Source of the DNA: a bacterium | Lineage (GTDB): Bacteria; Bacillota; Bacilli; Lactobacillales; Streptococcaceae | Length of the DNA: 64,000 nucleotides | Reading direction: 5' to 3' | Assembly: GCA_905221105.1 (NCBI GenBank) | Contig: CAJNBW010000001.1 | Coordinates: 186,001-250,000 of the forward strand | In this document: one piece after another, positions 26,296 through 38,099 of the stretch | Layout: every line of letters begins with the position of its first letter | How positions within the stretch are numbered: position 1 is the stretch's first letter | Program-made: the position numbers and the translations under genes | Notes under the pieces: generated by a model | The model's database searches: none | Told to the model about the DNA's origin: nothing | Seen by the model: the letters and a program-made list of their open reading frames with translations, nothing else

Positions 26296-29200
26296 TTATT
26301 TAAATATTGAAGTTTTAAAGCTATTTGTTTGTTGAAGAAGTTTTTTGTATAGTTTTTCTTTAAGTGATACAGTATTATCAAATTTAACTGATCCATTCTT
26401 AAGAGTAGCTTTATCTTTTTCAACAGCTGCAGCAAATGCATTCTTCAAGTCATCGTAACTACTGTATGTAGTACCGTCGATTGTAACAGGGTTAAATCCT
26501 GCTTTCGCTTTATCCACAACTTCTTTGAAGTATTCTTTCTTCCAAGCCTCTAGAGAAGTAAATTTACCATCAGAAACTTTCTTAATGATGAAGTCGTCAC
26601 CTAAAGTAGCGTTACCAGCTTTTTTAGATTCAGCTTTTAACATATTTGAAGCGTAGTTTAGGAAGCCTTTTTCATATCCAAAGTAACCCCACATACGGAA
26701 GGTGTTATGTTTGAATGACATTGAGCCAGGAGCTCCTTCACTTGTATTACCACCGTAAATACCTGCAGTGATAGGCACTGTTACATAGGCAGAACCAAAT
26801 CCAGTTGGGTCATAAGTACCATTACCAGGGCCGTGTTTGGTCATGAAGTTCTTATCTACCAGATCGTTAACAGAAGTTAAGTTATACTCTTTTTCTTCTG
26901 CATTCAAATTACGAACCTCGTCGTATTGGTTCTTCGTATTAGCGTTACGTAATTTCTTATCCACTTTCTTGAACCAAGCGTTGTTTAGTTCTTTATCGCG
27001 TTTATCAAGAACGGCTTCACCTTCTAGATAATCAAGAAGCATGAGCGTATCATTGAAACCTTTCATGTAATGATCGATCTCTTCTCGAGATGCAAGATCA
27101 TTTGGATTAGTGTTATACCATTGGTTTCCGTTATTCGGACGTTCATAGGCCATGTTTAATCCTAACGCTTTAAAGTCACCGTTTGGACTTGATTCAGCAG
27201 GAGATTGTAACATCCCTTGAGCAAATGCTTCTAAGTCTGTACCTTCACGATGTCCTGAACCTCCTAAATAAACCATACGGTCATTTACGTGAGTTGTTTC
27301 GTGAGTAAAGGCTGAAATACCAAAGTCACTAATCATATCTGTCACCATGAAGAAAACAGAATCATCTTTATATGGTTTAGGATAAACACGAGCTACTGCT
27401 CCCATACGTCCGTCAGTTGCGTGATAACGACCTGTTGGTCCATATAATTCACGTACTGGCGCAACATCTTTACCACTAGCTGTGTGTCCGTATTTATCTG
27501 TGCTGATTCCTTTATAGTTTTGGTTATCTAACACAGGAGTTGGTACCATATTGTTGCTCTTAAGTAGTTGATTACGAACTTTATCTAATGATAGACGAGA
27601 CCAGAAGTCTAGGTAGTTTTGTTGACCTTTGGCTACTTTATCGATTTCTTTCTTGAATGCCTCACGCTCAGCTTCAGTATACTTGCCATATTTCTCAAAT
27701 GAACTGTATGCCATCGTATTGTATGTTGAGATTAAGAACATATGTGCATCTTTTAGGTTCAGAAGGGGAAGAATCATCTTACCGTGAACATCGTTATTTA
27801 ATCCTTCATAAGCTCTGTGTTTCTTATCTGCGAATGCAGGATTTGTAGTTGTTGGTTCAACGACATATACATTATCTTTAGTTGCTTTTATGAACCAATC
27901 ATTTAAGTCGGTGTCACTCGTAAAGAGTTCCATATTGTATTTCAAGAACTCATGTAAATTACCTTTACCAGTAGCACCAGCGATAACTTCACGGTATGCA
28001 TCGTGAGTACGGTCACCTTTTACATTGTTTTCTTTAGAACCAATATTGATGATTCTATCTAAAACACTCACATTCTTACCATAGAAATCCGGTTTGAACA
28101 ACATTAACTCTTTAATGTTAAAGTCATCGAATTTAACTCCGTAATAACGGTTGAGGTAAGACAAACCAAAAAGAACTGCAGCTTTATTGTCATCAATTTT
28201 CTTAATTAACGCACGTTTAGCGGCTTCATCAGTATTCAGTTGGTGATCTTCATTTTCCACTAACTTCGTAACGAATTGATTAAGATTATCTTTAACATAC
28301 TTGAAGCTTTCTTCTAAGTAAAGGTTCTTAATTGCGTTAACTTTTCCATCACCATTTTTTCCAAATAATTTATAAACATCATCAGATTGCAATTCAACTG
28401 GACTCAATTTACTTTCGATAGCACTGATCAAATCGGCACGATCTTTAACAACCCTATTTGGTGTGTAAACAATATCTCCTAAATCATTAATACTATATTC
28501 ACGAACTTGTTGAACCTTAGATTCTTTTTGTGTAATAGCTTTAATTTCTTTCGTCTTATCTGCATAATGAATCATAATGTGATCAGCATCTGTAAGGTCT
28601 GTGACAAAGTCATTTCCTCTCATAGCAGTAACAGACAAAACTTCTGTAGTTAATAATTTAGAACCAGCAGGAATCTTGTTACCTTGGTTAACAATCCATT
28701 CTTTATTATAGAATGGTTGAAGTTTTTCAATGTTTCGGTAAGCAAGTTCACGAGATGCGTCGTAGTCATCAATATTTTTGTATTGATCAGCCTTACTTAC
28801 AATGTTGTTCAGTTTATCTTCAACAGGAAGTGTACTTTCGAATTTATCAGCAGTGATTCCCATTTTAGCGATTAATTCATCCGCTTTTTCTTGACTTATG
28901 CTAGGGACTTTATTTGAGTTTTTATAAGTCTTTTTACCTACACTTACACCTTCAACACTATAATTACGTTTTGTTCTAGAGTATGTGAAGTAATCATCAG
29001 CATCGATATCAGAGTGACCGAAGACCATCTCACCAGTCTTAACTTTCATCATAGTGATGTTGTCTTCTATAGCCCCTAGTGCCCAGTTAGTACCTAATAA
29101 TCCTCCTGACATAACAGCTTCTTTAAGTTCGATAGAACCTTTTGCTACAGAATTTCGAAGGGTACCTTCTTTACCTAAAGTGCTGTTGTTACCACCGTTT

Positions 29201-32200
29201 TGAGATGAATATACAATTCCGGCAGCCTTAGCTTTGTTACCTGTGATTTCGGCATCAACATAAGCTTTTTCCACGATACCTTTCCAGTTTTCACCAACGA
29301 TACCTGTTAAGTAACCACCTTTATTTCCAGCGGCGTGGACTTTACCGATGAATGCAACGTTACTTAATTTTCCGCTACCGTCAATTTTATTAATTACCCC
29401 AGATACATCATTATTACCAACGACGTTACCTGTTACTTTAATATTCTCTACAGTAGCATTATTTTTTATAACGTTAGCTATCGGTGCGATTCTATCCGTT
29501 CCTGACATGTCGATATTTACATTTTCAAGTAGTAGGTCTTTTACTGTACCACCGACAATATCACCGAATAATGGTCTGTTCATATTGCTAATGGTAAATT
29601 TATTACCATCAGTACTTGTTAATGTTCCTTTGAAAGCATTTGTAACATAAGATTTTCCAGCTGGGTTAACGTTGGCAGCATTGATATTGCTACCAAGCTT
29701 AAAGGTACCAGTCGGTTCTTTTTGCATATCTTCAATTAATTCTTTGAAGTTATAGTATACATTACCTTCTTTTGCTTTTTGTTTTTCAAAGTAATGAACA
29801 TACTCTTCTTTAAGTGTGTTATCAGCATTACGTTGAATCAAATCAGGTGCTTTGGCAGTGACCTTATATAAGGTCTTGCCATCAACTGTAACTTCTTCAA
29901 TCTTATCAACAGCCAGTCTTGTTGTTTTGTTATCATGAGTGGTTACTCGTAGATAAAGCGGAGCAACATCAGCTGGTTTTTCTGTAAGCAAACTAGTATC
30001 TGTTTCATTACCGTCAGCGTCCACACTCATCAAGCTTGTTTCTTTGATATTTTTGATTTCAACTTTTTTAAGGTCTAACTGAATTTGTTTATCTTCTAAT
30101 GTTTCAGTTTCTTCGCCTTCGCCTCGATCATAGACCATGGTTGTGGATAGTGTATAACCTTGATAATATTTTAAGTTGTCTAAAGTAGCGTTTAAGTTAT
30201 TTTCAGCCACCGTTACTTCTTTAACAACTTGTCCAGTCTTATCTTTCAGAGCTACTTTAATCGATTTGATTTCTACTCCAGCTGGTTTATTCAATGTATA
30301 ACTAGCTGTAGCGCTCTTCTTCAAGACATCTTTATCTGTGTTAGCCCATTCTAAGGTTGGTTTTTCTAAACCTTTTGTACCTTTTTTGATAATTTCATCT
30401 TGAGGTGCTTGGAGAACTGTTTCTTCTACTGTTGGAGCTTCATTTGTTTTTTCTCCACGAATCGTTTTATAGGTTTCAGTAATTTGTTTCTTACCTTCTA
30501 CACCTTTTTGAGCTACTTGTCTTGTTCCGCGTTTTAAAGTGTCATCTTCTTGTTCTTTTGTTTCAAAAGGAATGACTTCTTCTCTTGTTTCAACTGTTGT
30601 TCCTTCAATTGGTTTTGTCCCACGACTTACTTGTTGATTTACAGGTTCCTTGGTAACTTCTGTGCTAGTTGAAAGGACTTGGTCCGTTTTAACACCTTCT
30701 ACTGTTTTATAGGTTGTTTTTGTAACTTGACTTCCTTTTTCACCATTTCTTACGACAGTTTCTTCATCCGTATACTTGGTTGGGTCCTCAGTCGTTTCAG
30801 TTTTATAGTCTAGGTCTGTAGTCGATGTTTCAACAAGGGTTCCTTCCGTAACTTTGTACTCAGGTAATGGATCTTGAACAAGGGCTTGGCCTGCCTTACC
30901 TTCCTCTTGTGTGCCTTTTACTTCTACTGGAGCTTCTGGCATTTCAGGTTGTGTTAAGGATTGGCCTGCTTTATCCTCCTCTTGAGTTCCTTTTGCTTCT
31001 ACTGGAGCCTCTGGCATTTCAGGTTGCGTTAAGGATTGGCCTGTCTTGCCTTCTTCTTGAGTTCCTTTTGCTTCTACTGGGGCTTCTGGTAATTCGGGTT
31101 GGGTTAAAGTTTGACCTTCTTTGCCTTCCTCTTGAGTTCCTTTTACTTCAACTGGGGCTTCTGGTAATTCCGGTTGCGTTAAGGCTTGGCCTTCTTTGCC
31201 TTCCTCTTGTGTTCCTTTAGCTACTTGGTGACTTGGTTCGACTTGTGGTGTTGGAGTTGGAGCAGGTTGCACCTCTTTCTTAGTTCCGACAGCAATGACT
31301 TGCGACACAGGATTTTGAACTACTTGGTCTTCGATGACTTCTCTAACTTCTTGACCATTGACCATCGAAACTTTGGTTACAAGGAGACGCTGACCATTTA
31401 CTCCGGCTGTGACGATACGAGTCTGTCCTTCTACTAAATTCGCATCTGGACTTGTGACCGTTTCAAAAGGAATCTCCACCAAGCTCTCTTCCTGTCTTGT
31501 CTGAGGCTTCTCAGAAACTGGTTTTTCTTCAACCGCAGGAGCAACTGGAGTCTCTACTACAGGTTTTTCAACGACAGTTTCCGGAGCAACCGCAGGTCTT
31601 TCTTGAGCTACTTCTGTTTTCTCGATTTCTTTTGAACTTTGCTTTTCTACTGGCAACTGAGACTTTTCAGCTGAAGCTGGTCTTGATGGATGGAGTTCCG
31701 CTTCCTTAAAGTAACCAATGTATTCATAGCCATCAATGTGGATAATCCCTTCAGCTAAGCCTTCATGTGTAGAGGCTGAAATAGTTTGGTTATAAGAAAG
31801 TAATTCTTTATTTTCAAACGCAAATGTCCCATAAGGTACAAAAGTGCTAGCTCCTAAAGAACCAATCAAGAGAACTCCTAGGACTTCTTTACGACCTTTT
31901 TTGGACACCAAAAAGACTGCTAGCGAAGCTGTTGCCAAGCCAAGGCCTGCTAGAGCTAGCTCCTTACTTCCTGTGTATGGAAGTTGTTGACTGATAGTTG
32001 CCTTCTTACGATAAACTACATAGAGAATATCATCATCTTGAAATTCTGTAGGAACCTCATGGTGAATAAGGGCTTTTTCAGACTCGGTCAATTCCTGCTC
32101 CGCCAAATAACGGTAATGAACGCTATGAGCACCGCCAACTTCATTGGCTTGTACCTTGTCTACTGAAAGGGTACTTGCACCAAAAAGGAAGGCCCCGATG

Positions 32201-32286
32201 GCTACAGGACCTACCCCAACAGTTAGCTTACGAATTGAATATTTGGTGATTTTTTCTAGTTGTTGTTTTGTTTTTCTCATTCTCAC
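26296..32286 (-). CDS. zmpB: ZmpB-type zinc metalloprotease, M26 family
   Basis: 1996 residues. Order: YSIRK signal peptide (about 14-45); LPYTG sortase motif at 102-106 followed by two hydrophobic segments, the N-terminal sorting layout of streptococcal IgA1/Zmp proteases; Pro/Glu region; G5-like domains ([16 protein letters not shown] and two later copies); five repeats around [11 protein letters not shown]26 N-terminal domain with Gly-rich beta-helix-like repeats (about 880-1120); catalytic domain with HETTH at 1662-1666 and Glu in GTDLEAFAQ at about 1686. Cleaves host glycoproteins by family precedent. Starts GTG 32286, or ATG 32280, overlapping the upstream stop. Locus between UPF0340 and pabB is that of zmpB; the iga paralogue is the alternative. 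Confidence 0.88.
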   Translation of the reverse strand: MRMRKTKQQLEKITKYSIRKLTVGVGPVAIGAFLFGASTLSVDKVQANEVGGAHSVHYRYLAEQELTESEKALIHHEVPTEFQDDDILYVVYRKKATISQQLPYTGSKELALAGLGLATASLAVFLVSKKGRKEVLGVLLIGSLGASTFVPYGTFAFENKELLSYNQTISASTHEGLAEGIIHIDGYEYIGYFKEAELHPSRPASAEKSQLPVEKQSSKEIEKTEVAQERPAVAPETVVEKPVVETPVAPAVEEKPVSEKPQTRQEESLVEIPFETVTSPDANLVEGQTRIVTAGVNGQRLLVTKVSMVNGQEVREVIEDQVVQNPVSQVIAVGTKKEVQPAPTPTPQVEPSHQVAKGTQEEGKEGQALTQPELPEAPVEVKGTQEEGKEGQTLTQPELPEAPVEAKGTQEEGKTGQSLTQPEMPEAPVEAKGTQEEDKAGQSLTQPEMPEAPVEVKGTQEEGKAGQALVQDPLPEYKVTEGTLVETSTTDLDYKTETTEDPTKYTDEETVVRNGEKGSQVTKTTYKTVEGVKTDQVLSTSTEVTKEPVNQQVSRGTKPIEGTTVETREEVIPFETKEQEDDTLKRGTRQVAQKGVEGKKQITETYKTIRGEKTNEAPTVEETVLQAPQDEIIKKGTKGLEKPTLEWANTDKDVLKKSATASYTLNKPAGVEIKSIKVALKDKTGQVVKEVTVAENNLNATLDNLKYYQGYTLSTTMVYDRGEGEETETLEDKQIQLDLKKVEIKNIKETSLMSVDADGNETDTSLLTEKPADVAPLYLRVTTHDNKTTRLAVDKIEEVTVDGKTLYKVTAKAPDLIQRNADNTLKEEYVHYFEKQKAKEGNVYYNFKELIEDMQKEPTGTFKLGSNINAANVNPAGKSYVTNAFKGTLTSTDGNKFTISNMNRPLFGDIVGGTVKDLLLENVNIDMSGTDRIAPIANVIKNNATVENIKVTGNVVGNNDVSGVINKIDGSGKLSNVAFIGKVHAAGNKGGYLTGIVGENWKGIVEKAYVDAEITGNKAKAAGIVYSSQNGGNNSTLGKEGTLRNSVAKGSIELKEAVMSGGLLGTNWALGAIEDNITMMKVKTGEMVFGHSDIDADDYFTYSRTKRNYSVEGVSVGKKTYKNSNKVPSISQEKADELIAKMGITADKFESTLPVEDKLNNIVSKADQYKNIDDYDASRELAYRNIEKLQPFYNKEWIVNQGNKIPAGSKLLTTEVLSVTAMRGNDFVTDLTDADHIMIHYADKTKEIKAITQKESKVQQVREYSINDLGDIVYTPNRVVKDRADLISAIESKLSPVELQSDDVYKLFGKNGDGKVNAIKNLYLEESFKYVKDNLNQFVTKLVENEDHQLNTDEAAKRALIKKIDDNKAAVLFGLSYLNRYYGVKFDDFNIKELMLFKPDFYGKNVSVLDRIINIGSKENNVKGDRTHDAYREVIAGATGKGNLHEFLKYNMELFTSDTDLNDWFIKATKDNVYVVEPTTTNPAFADKKHRAYEGLNNDVHGKMILPLLNLKDAHMFLISTYNTMAYSSFEKYGKYTEAEREAFKKEIDKVAKGQQNYLDFWSRLSLDKVRNQLLKSNNMVPTPVLDNQNYKGISTDKYGHTASGKDVAPVRELYGPTGRYHATDGRMGAVARVYPKPYKDDSVFFMVTDMISDFGISAFTHETTHVNDRMVYLGGSGHREGTDLEAFAQGMLQSPAESSPNGDFKALGLNMAYERPNNGNQWYNTNPNDLASREEIDHYMKGFNDTLMLLDYLEGEAVLDKRDKELNNAWFKKVDKKLRNANTKNQYDEVRNLNAEEKEYNLTSVNDLVDKNFMTKHGPGNGTYDPTGFGSAYVTVPITAGIYGGNTSEGAPGSMSFKHNTFRMWGYFGYEKGFLNYASNMLKAESKKAGNATLGDDFIIKKVSDGKFTSLEAWKKEYFKEVVDKAKAGFNPVTIDGTTYSSYDDLKNAFAAAVEKDKATLKNGSVKFDNTVSLKEKLYKKLLQQTNSFKTSIFK
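30865..31225 (-). repeat. Five 84-bp repeats inside zmpB
   Basis: About 28 residues each, with the core [11 protein letters not shown](A/T/S)LTQ-PE(L/M)PEAPVE(V/A). The units lie at roughly 30880, 30964, 31048, 31132 and 31198 on the plus strand. The ends are slightly diverged; the middle copies are near identical. Confidence 0.85.
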
Positions 32287-32846
32287 GACTTTCTAATAGA
32301 ATCTTGTGGATAGTGCGCACGCGCACCTCCGATTAATTTGGGACGACTTGCAAGAGCCGTTACGTGGGCATGCCCAATCTCTCTCAAAAGAGGGCGAATC
32401 GGAACCTGAACATGCTTGACATGCATGCCAATTGCAGTATCTCCGATATCCAATCCAGCATGAGCCTTGATAAATTCAACCTCAACTGGATCCTGCATAA
32501 ACTTGAAGGCTGCCAACTGACCTGAGCCTCCTGCATGAAGGGTAGGAAGGACACTGACGATTTCCAGACCAAACTGCTCTGCCACCTGACGTTCAACAAC
32601 GAGAGCCCGATTGACATGTTCACAGCCTTGAACAGCTAGATGAATTCCTTTTTCCTCTAGGATATCTAGGATGGTCTTCACAATGATTTCCCCAATTTCT
32701 TGGCTAGATTCCTTGCCAATCTGACCACCTATGACTTCACTAGAAGAAAGGCCCAAAACAAAGATAGATCCTTGCTTCAAATTGGCCTTTTCCAATACAT
32801 CTTCTACAATCTGGCTTGTTTCTCTTTGAATGTCTTTTTCCTTCAT
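32283..32846 (-). CDS. UPF0340 family protein (TIGR01440)
   Basis: 187 residues from ATG 32846 (AGAGGTATCAAGT ahead); the open frame to 32867 adds seven residues without family likeness. [25 protein letters not shown] and [17 protein letters not shown] are family hallmarks, as is [19 protein letters not shown]. Soluble; function unknown, the fold suggests a ligand-binding enzyme. It lies directly upstream of the protease gene with overlapping stop and start codons, so the two are transcribed together at least in part. Confidence 0.88.
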   Translation of the reverse strand: MKEKDIQRETSQIVEDVLEKANLKQGSIFVLGLSSSEVIGGQIGKESSQEIGEIIVKTILDILEEKGIHLAVQGCEHVNRALVVERQVAEQFGLEIVSVLPTLHAGGSGQLAAFKFMQDPVEVEFIKAHAGLDIGDTAIGMHVKHVQVPIRPLLREIGHAHVTALASRPKLIGGARAHYPQDSIRKS

Positions 32847-32936
32847 ACTTGATACCTCTTTTGTCACTATCTATCATATCGTTTTTTCTTGTTTTTAGCA
32901 AGATAGACAACCTAGAAAGCTTTCTCGATTACGCAT

Positions 32937-32963
32937 AAAACTCCCAGAATTAACTGGGAGTTA
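32937..32963 (-). terminator. Terminator of the two-component system
   Basis: AACTCCCAG-TTAATT-CTGGGAGTT then TTATG on the minus strand; overlaps the kinase stop. Confidence 0.85.
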
Positions 32964-34652
32964 GCTAGTTTCTATTCTATTTATGTATATTTCAACCGTC
33001 GTCCCTTTGTCGGGTGCAGAATCAATCTTCATCTGATAATCTTCTCCAAAATGAAGTTTAAGACGCTGGTCAACATTTTGCAAACCTACTCCTCCACGTT
33101 TGAGCTGACTCTGACTACTATCGCCAGCAACTTGGAAGCCAACGCCATCATCCTCAATGCGGATGACTAGTCCTCTATCCTGTTTCTGGACAGAAACTTT
33201 AATATGTCCCTGCCCTTCCTTCTCCTTAATACCATGGTAAAGAGCGTTTTCTACAAGAGGTTGCAACACCAGTTTAGGCAAGACTAAATTATCAAAGTCA
33301 GGTTCTTCATCAATCTCATACTCCAGCTTATCCCCATAGCGTTGTTTCTGGATAAAGAGGTACTGGCGGACATGATTGATTTCATCAGAAAGAGAAATCA
33401 AATCCTTTCCTTGATTGAGCGCCAAGCGGAAATAGGTTGCCAAGGACTTGGTCACCTGAACCACTCGCTGACTATCCTGAAACTCAGCCATCCAGATGAT
33501 AGTGTCCAAAGTATTATAGAGGAAATGGGGGTTAATCTGGCTCGACAGTGCTTGAAGTTCATACTGCCGGGTTGCTTCTTCCTGCCTGCGCACATCTGCC
33601 ATCAACTGATCAATCTGATCCAGCATGGCATTGAACTGACGAGTCACTTCTCTCAGTTCATAGGCGCCAGCTTCCTTAGCACGACGATTTTGAGCCCCAG
33701 AAGCAATTTCCAGCATGGTTTCTCTCAAATCCTTCAAAGGGGCAATCCAGCGTCTGAGACTGAACCACACCAAGCAGAGACAGGCAAGAAGAGATGTGAC
33801 ACTGGCCCCAAGCAAGGTCCACAAGAGCTGACTCCGAACCTGGTCTAACTTCTCCAATGAAGACACTCCTATAACCGTCCAATCAGTTCCTGCAATCTGT
33901 TCCTGACTGACGTAGGATTTGTGGTCCAGAGTGTAGCCCTGCCCTGTCTCAATATAGGGTTTCATAGCCTCCATTTCGCTAGATGAACTATAAACTGTGT
34001 GTTGAGGATGGTAGACAAATTCATGGTTTTCATTGATGATAAAGGCAAAACCCTGCTGACCCAACTGAAGTTGGTTGAGATAGGCTTCCAGAGTTTCGTA
34101 GGAAATGTCCAAGCGAAGCACGCCAAGATTGGCTCCCTTTGCATCAACCAGTTCTTGAGTGACAGAAATGACCCACTGACTATCTGATTTACGAGCCGGA
34201 GTCAAAACGGGCATAGCTCCCTGATGAATGGCCTTTTGGTACCAATCCTCAGCCATCATATCTGAGGAAGTTTTCATCTGCACACTGTCATCTGTAGAAA
34301 TAACCTGACCGGATTTGGTTACCAGTACCACCGTTTTCAAGTCCTGGTCTGCCTTTAAGATAGTCAAAAACAGTTCTCTGATGCCCTTGGCTTGATCTTG
34401 ATTAGGATTCTCAGCATAGGCTAAAACATCTGCCTGCTGGGTCAAACTAGTTGAGGTTGTTTCTAATTTTTTGATATAAGACTGGATAAAGTGGCTAGTC
34501 TGACTGATAGTTGTTTGGCTATTGCCCTCAATGCTAGCCTCAATGGCTGCGGAACTAGATTGATAGTAGAAAGTCCCGACCACAGCTAGGAGAATGAGAA
34601 AGACCAAAAAGATGGAAATAACCATTCTGACTAGGAGAGAAGAACGCTTCAT
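32961..34652 (-). CDS. Sensor histidine kinase, YesM/LytS type (HK07 of the pneumococcal set)
   Basis: 563 residues. N-terminal transmembrane helix (SLLVRMVISIFLVFLILLAVV), extracellular dCache-like sensor (about 35-275), second helix (LLWTLLGASVTSLLACLCLVWF), HAMP (RRWIAPLKDLRETM), then the His_kinase domain with phospho-His in QINPHFLYNTLDTII (about 375) and NALYHGIKEKE and DDGVGFQ as the ATP site. Such kinases usually sense sugars or peptides. The gene overlaps the regulator by 4 bases. The orthologous pneumococcal pair is numbered HK07/RR07; the signal is not known to me. Confidence 0.87.
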   Translation of the reverse strand: MKRSSLLVRMVISIFLVFLILLAVVGTFYYQSSSAAIEASIEGNSQTTISQTSHFIQSYIKKLETTSTSLTQQADVLAYAENPNQDQAKGIRELFLTILKADQDLKTVVLVTKSGQVISTDDSVQMKTSSDMMAEDWYQKAIHQGAMPVLTPARKSDSQWVISVTQELVDAKGANLGVLRLDISYETLEAYLNQLQLGQQGFAFIINENHEFVYHPQHTVYSSSSEMEAMKPYIETGQGYTLDHKSYVSQEQIAGTDWTVIGVSSLEKLDQVRSQLLWTLLGASVTSLLACLCLVWFSLRRWIAPLKDLRETMLEIASGAQNRRAKEAGAYELREVTRQFNAMLDQIDQLMADVRRQEEATRQYELQALSSQINPHFLYNTLDTIIWMAEFQDSQRVVQVTKSLATYFRLALNQGKDLISLSDEINHVRQYLFIQKQRYGDKLEYEIDEEPDFDNLVLPKLVLQPLVENALYHGIKEKEGQGHIKVSVQKQDRGLVIRIEDDGVGFQVAGDSSQSQLKRGGVGLQNVDQRLKLHFGEDYQMKIDSAPDKGTTVEIYINRIETS

Positions 34653-35386
34653 CGACCTTCTCCCTTCTTAAACTGACGAGGTGTCACACCTGCAATCTGT
34701 TTAAAACGTTGAGTAAAGTAGTTCATATCTTCAAAGCCAACCTTTTCGGCTATCTCGTAAATCTTTAAATCTGTGGTCAAGAGTAAGAGCTTGGCTTGTT
34801 TGACACGCTCCCTCACCAGGTAATCCTGAAAAGGCAAGCCCAATTCTTTCTTAATCAAGGAGCTCAGATAGGTCGGACTAAAACCCAAATCACTGGCTAA
34901 AGACTTTAAACTAAACTGACTATCAGCCAGATGAGACTGGATTTTCTGAGCAATATTTCCCTCAAACTTATCAGTCAATAAATCTTGTAACTGCTCTTCC
35001 TTTTCTTCCTTGTCCAACTTCTGCTTGATTTTCCCCAACATCTCCTCAATGTCCTGACGGGAAAAGGGCTTGAGCAAGTAGTCATCCACACCGAGTTTGA
35101 CAGCAGACAAGGCATAATCAAAATCATCGTAGCCCGTCAAAAAAACTAGATGCACCTGAGGAAAGGTTTCTCGTACCAGACTGGCCAACTGGATGCCATT
35201 CAGCTGAGGCATGTTGATATCAGTTAAAATGATGTCTGGCACCTGCTTTTGAATCAATTCCCAAGCCTGCCTTCCATTTTCAGCTTGACCGATGATTTCC
35301 ATATCATAGGCCGCCACATTGACCAGATTGGTCAAGCCTTGCCTTACCAGATACTCATCTTCTACGATTAAGATTGTATAGGTCAT
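34649..35386 (-). CDS. Response regulator with AraC-type output, YesN type (RR07)
   Basis: 245 residues from ATG 35386, set by AAGGAGAGAAGC; the frame extends six codons further without support. Receiver domain: phospho-acceptor Asp56 in IILTDINMPQLNG, Lys in YLLKPFSRQDIE near 107. C-terminal AraC helix-turn-helix pair (about 150-245): SLKSLASDLGFSPTYLSSLIKKELG and IYEIAEKVGFEDMNYFTQRFKQIAGVTPRQFK. It activates or represses genes for its kinase, encoded directly downstream. No target is obvious; the neighbouring zmpB is a candidate, but only by position. Confidence 0.92.
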   Translation of the reverse strand: MTYTILIVEDEYLVRQGLTNLVNVAAYDMEIIGQAENGRQAWELIQKQVPDIILTDINMPQLNGIQLASLVRETFPQVHLVFLTGYDDFDYALSAVKLGVDDYLLKPFSRQDIEEMLGKIKQKLDKEEKEEQLQDLLTDKFEGNIAQKIQSHLADSQFSLKSLASDLGFSPTYLSSLIKKELGLPFQDYLVRERVKQAKLLLLTTDLKIYEIAEKVGFEDMNYFTQRFKQIAGVTPRQFKKGEGR

Positions 35387-35456
35387 GCTTCTCTCCTTTG
35401 TCACTTACTAGTATCAGTATAGCAAAATTCTCCTCTAACTGCTTAGGAAAGACTTC

Positions 35457-36569
35457 TTAATCGACATAATCTAGTAAATAAGCATAGCCTTTTTCTGCCA
35501 TTTGGTCTTTAGGAATAAAGCGGATAGAAAGGCTATTGATACAGTAGCGTAAGCCCCCCTTGTCCTGAGGTCCATCCGTAAAGACATGGCCAAGGTGAGA
35601 ATCTCCAACTCGGCTCCGCACTTCCATGCGCGTCATATTGTAGGACTTATCTTCTTTGTAAGTAGCAACATCTGGACTGATTGGTTGGGTGAAACTAGGC
35701 CATCCACAACCAGACTCAAACTTGTCCTTTGATGAAAAGAGAGGTTCGCCAGTGGCCACATCCACATAGATACCAGATTCAAATTTATCCCAGTAGCGGT
35801 TTGAAAAAGCTCGTTCTGTTTGATTTTTCTGGGTGACTGCATACTCCTCAGGTGACAAGGTCTTCTTCAATTCCTCATCACTTGGTTTAGGATATTTGCT
35901 GGCATCGATGACGGGATAGGCCGCCTGATTAACATTGATATGGCAGTAGCCATTTGGATTTTTCTTGAGATAGTCTTGATGGTAATCCTCTGCCACCACA
36001 AAATTCTTCAAGGTCTCCTTTTCAACTGCCAGAGGTTGATCGTATTTCTTAGCAACTTCATCAAAGACTTGGTTGATTACCTCCAAATCCTTGTCATCTG
36101 TGTAATAAACACCGGTACGGTACTGGGTCCCCACATCATTTCCTTGTTTATTTTTGCTGGTTGGATTGATAATGCGGAAGTAATGAAGCAAGATTTCCTT
36201 GAGGGAAATTTGATTGGCATCATAAGTGACATGGACAGTCTCCGCATGCCCTGTTTGATTGATCAATTCGTACTTGGTTGTTTCCCCTCTACCGTTTGCA
36301 TAGCCTGAAACAGCATCTGTCACTCCGGAAACGCGTGAGAAGTATTCCTCCACTCCCCAGAAACATCCTCCAGCTAGATAAATTTCGTGCAAGTCTGCGT
36401 CTTTACTAATTTCTGTTTTTTTCACTGTTTTTCCTCCTTGGCTAACTGATGCTTTCTCAATTTGCGAGCTATCTGTCTGCCCTGCATTTCGCATCAATAG
36501 AAAATAGAAACCGGTTATGGCTAGGAAAAAAATCCCTGCCAAGACAAACAATTTTACTTTATCATTCAT
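35457..36569 (-). CDS. msrAB: Surface methionine sulfoxide reductase MsrAB
   Basis: 370 residues. N-terminal membrane anchor ([20 protein letters not shown]), then MsrA (catalytic Cys69 in [13 protein letters not shown]), then MsrB (about 230-370) with [15 protein letters not shown] and catalytic Cys343 in [12 protein letters not shown]. The B domain lacks the CxxC zinc site pair in its usual form. It repairs both S- and R-methionine sulfoxide in exported proteins. Downstream of etrx and ccdA, with 9 bases spacing to the thioredoxin gene; the three form the known peroxide-resistance operon of pneumococci. Confidence 0.95.
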   Translation of the reverse strand: MNDKVKLFVLAGIFFLAITGFYFLLMRNAGQTDSSQIEKASVSQGGKTVKKTEISKDADLHEIYLAGGCFWGVEEYFSRVSGVTDAVSGYANGRGETTKYELINQTGHAETVHVTYDANQISLKEILLHYFRIINPTSKNKQGNDVGTQYRTGVYYTDDKDLEVINQVFDEVAKKYDQPLAVEKETLKNFVVAEDYHQDYLKKNPNGYCHINVNQAAYPVIDASKYPKPSDEELKKTLSPEEYAVTQKNQTERAFSNRYWDKFESGIYVDVATGEPLFSSKDKFESGCGWPSFTQPISPDVATYKEDKSYNMTRMEVRSRVGDSHLGHVFTDGPQDKGGLRYCINSLSIRFIPKDQMAEKGYAYLLDYVD

Positions 36570-36578
36570 AACCTTTCT

Positions 36579-37142
36579 CTACCCCATTTCTTTCAATTCT
36601 TTTAAAATCATATCCTTATCCATAAAACCTGGTTGCGTTTTGACCAGCTTGCCTTCCTTGTCTATAAAGGCTTGAGTTGGATAAGAACGGACACCATAAC
36701 TTTCCAAGAGTTTGCCTGATGGATCAACTAGAACTGGGAAATTTTTATAATCCAAGCCCTTGTACCAGTTCTTAAAATCAGCTTCCGCTTGTTCACCCTT
36801 GTGACCAGGAGACACCACTGTCAAGACCACATAGTCATCACCAGCATCATTAGCGATTTCGTCCGTATCTGGAAGGCTGGCTAGACAGATGGAACACCAA
36901 GAAGCCCAGAATTTGAGATAGACTTTCTTGCCCTTGTAATCCGACAAGCGGTAGGTCTTGCCATCTACACCTGTTAGTTCAAAATCAGCGACTGCCTGGC
37001 CTTTAGTCGCAGTTTGAGCACTGACTTGTTCTGTTTTTGTTTGCTCCTTCATAGTAGATTGGTCTGACATATTTTTAGCCGAACAGGCTGCCAAGCAACA
37101 GATTGAACCTACTCCAAGGAGACATGTTTGCCATTTTTTCAT
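36579..37142 (-). CDS. etrx1: Extracytoplasmic thioredoxin-like lipoprotein (Etrx1 type)
   Basis: 187 residues from ATG 37142 (AAGGAAGAAGAA ahead); the frame to 37163 adds MNRKEEE. Lipobox LAAC with Cys20. Thioredoxin/TlpA domain about 45-187: active site WCSIC (Cys83, Cys86) in FWASWCSICLASLP, and the cis-Pro region RSYPTQAFID. Its electrons come from the CcdA membrane protein encoded directly before it, and its client is the MsrAB protein encoded after it. The WCSIC motif matches the first of the two pneumococcal surface thioredoxins. Confidence 0.93.
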   Translation of the reverse strand: MKKWQTCLLGVGSICCLAACSAKNMSDQSTMKEQTKTEQVSAQTATKGQAVADFELTGVDGKTYRLSDYKGKKVYLKFWASWCSICLASLPDTDEIANDAGDDYVVLTVVSPGHKGEQAEADFKNWYKGLDYKNFPVLVDPSGKLLESYGVRSYPTQAFIDKEGKLVKTQPGFMDKDMILKELKEMG

Positions 37143-37155
37143 TTCTTCTTCCTTT

Positions 37156-37866
37156 CTATTCAAATAATGTAGTCAAAATGGAAGCATTTCCCAAAAGCAC
37201 CAAGATTCCCATTACGATAATGAGGAAACCGCCCACTTTTTTGAGGGCTCCGAGATAAGGATGGAGTTTTCGGAAATGTTTCAAAACATAGCTGGAGGCA
37301 AGAGCTAGAGCCAAAAATGGTAGTGCCAAGCCCAGCGTGTAAACCAACATGAGACCAGCTCCCTGCCAAGCTCCTGAACCACCTGAAGCCGCCAAGGCTA
37401 ATACAGACCCAAGAACCGGACCCACACAAGGCGTCCAAGCAAAACTAAAGGTCAACCCCAGTAAAAATGCCTGACTATAGCCCTTACCCTTTTGCCCCTG
37501 TCTCTGTAATTGTAGCCTTCTTTCCTTGTAGAGCCCCTGCAAATGTAAGACTTCCATCTGGTGCAAGCCCAAGAGAATGATAACTGCACCCGTCACATAC
37601 TGAAACCAAGAAGCATACAGCAAATTGCCTAAAAAACCAGCTCCATAGCCCAGTAAGATAAAGATAAAGGATATCCCCGCTATAAAGGCCAAAGTTCGCA
37701 ATAGACTAACAAGTGAGATTGAAATTTTTCCGCTAGAAGCCTGAGTAGCATCTTTGTCATCCAACAAGACCCCTGCATAGACCGGTAACAAGGGTAAAAT
37801 ACAAGGAGAAAAGAAGGAAAGAATTCCAGCAAGAAAAACACTGATAAAAAAGATTATATTATCCAT
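37156..37866 (-). CDS. ccdA: Thiol-disulfide transport membrane protein CcdA
   Basis: 236 residues, six transmembrane helices. The two redox cysteines are in FFSPCILPLLP (near 22) and AWTPCVGPVLGSVLA (near 144); the PC pairs with prolines are the CcdA/DsbD-core hallmark. It carries electrons from cytoplasmic thioredoxin to the surface thioredoxin encoded 13 bases downstream. First gene of the three-gene operon with an apparent TATAAT promoter 33 bases upstream and AATGGAGGAAGGCA ahead of ATG. Confidence 0.95.
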   Translation of the reverse strand: MDNIIFFISVFLAGILSFFSPCILPLLPVYAGVLLDDKDATQASSGKISISLVSLLRTLAFIAGISFIFILLGYGAGFLGNLLYASWFQYVTGAVIILLGLHQMEVLHLQGLYKERRLQLQRQGQKGKGYSQAFLLGLTFSFAWTPCVGPVLGSVLALAASGGSGAWQGAGLMLVYTLGLALPFLALALASSYVLKHFRKLHPYLGALKKVGGFLIIVMGILVLLGNASILTTLFE

Positions 37867-37898
37867 TGCCTTCCTCCATTCTTTGATTTGATAGGACT

Positions 37899-37904
37899 AT
37901 TATA
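37899..37904 (-). promoter_or_regulatory. -10 box of the ccdA-etrx1-msrAB operon
   Basis: Minus strand GGGGCTATAATAG; TATAAT at 37899-37904, no good -35. Confidence 0.55.
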
Positions 37905-38099
37905 GCCCCAAAATTCCAGAAAAAACAGGGACAATGATAGGGAAAAATAGGAATTTAATCAGGTTATACTTCAAATAAATCAAAAAAGTATGAGTAAAAG
38001 GGTAAGCTATCTTACATTTTAGAGCCAACATCTAGTAAACTAAAAAACAGATCCTTCCCTTTATCACGGAAAAAATCTGTCATTGACTTACTGATTTAT

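Noticed and set aside
30867..31220. 117-residue Leu-rich frame opposite the zmpB repeats
   Set aside because: It is the mirror of the repeated Glu/Gln/Pro coding region, has no ribosome site, and shows only repeat periodicity.
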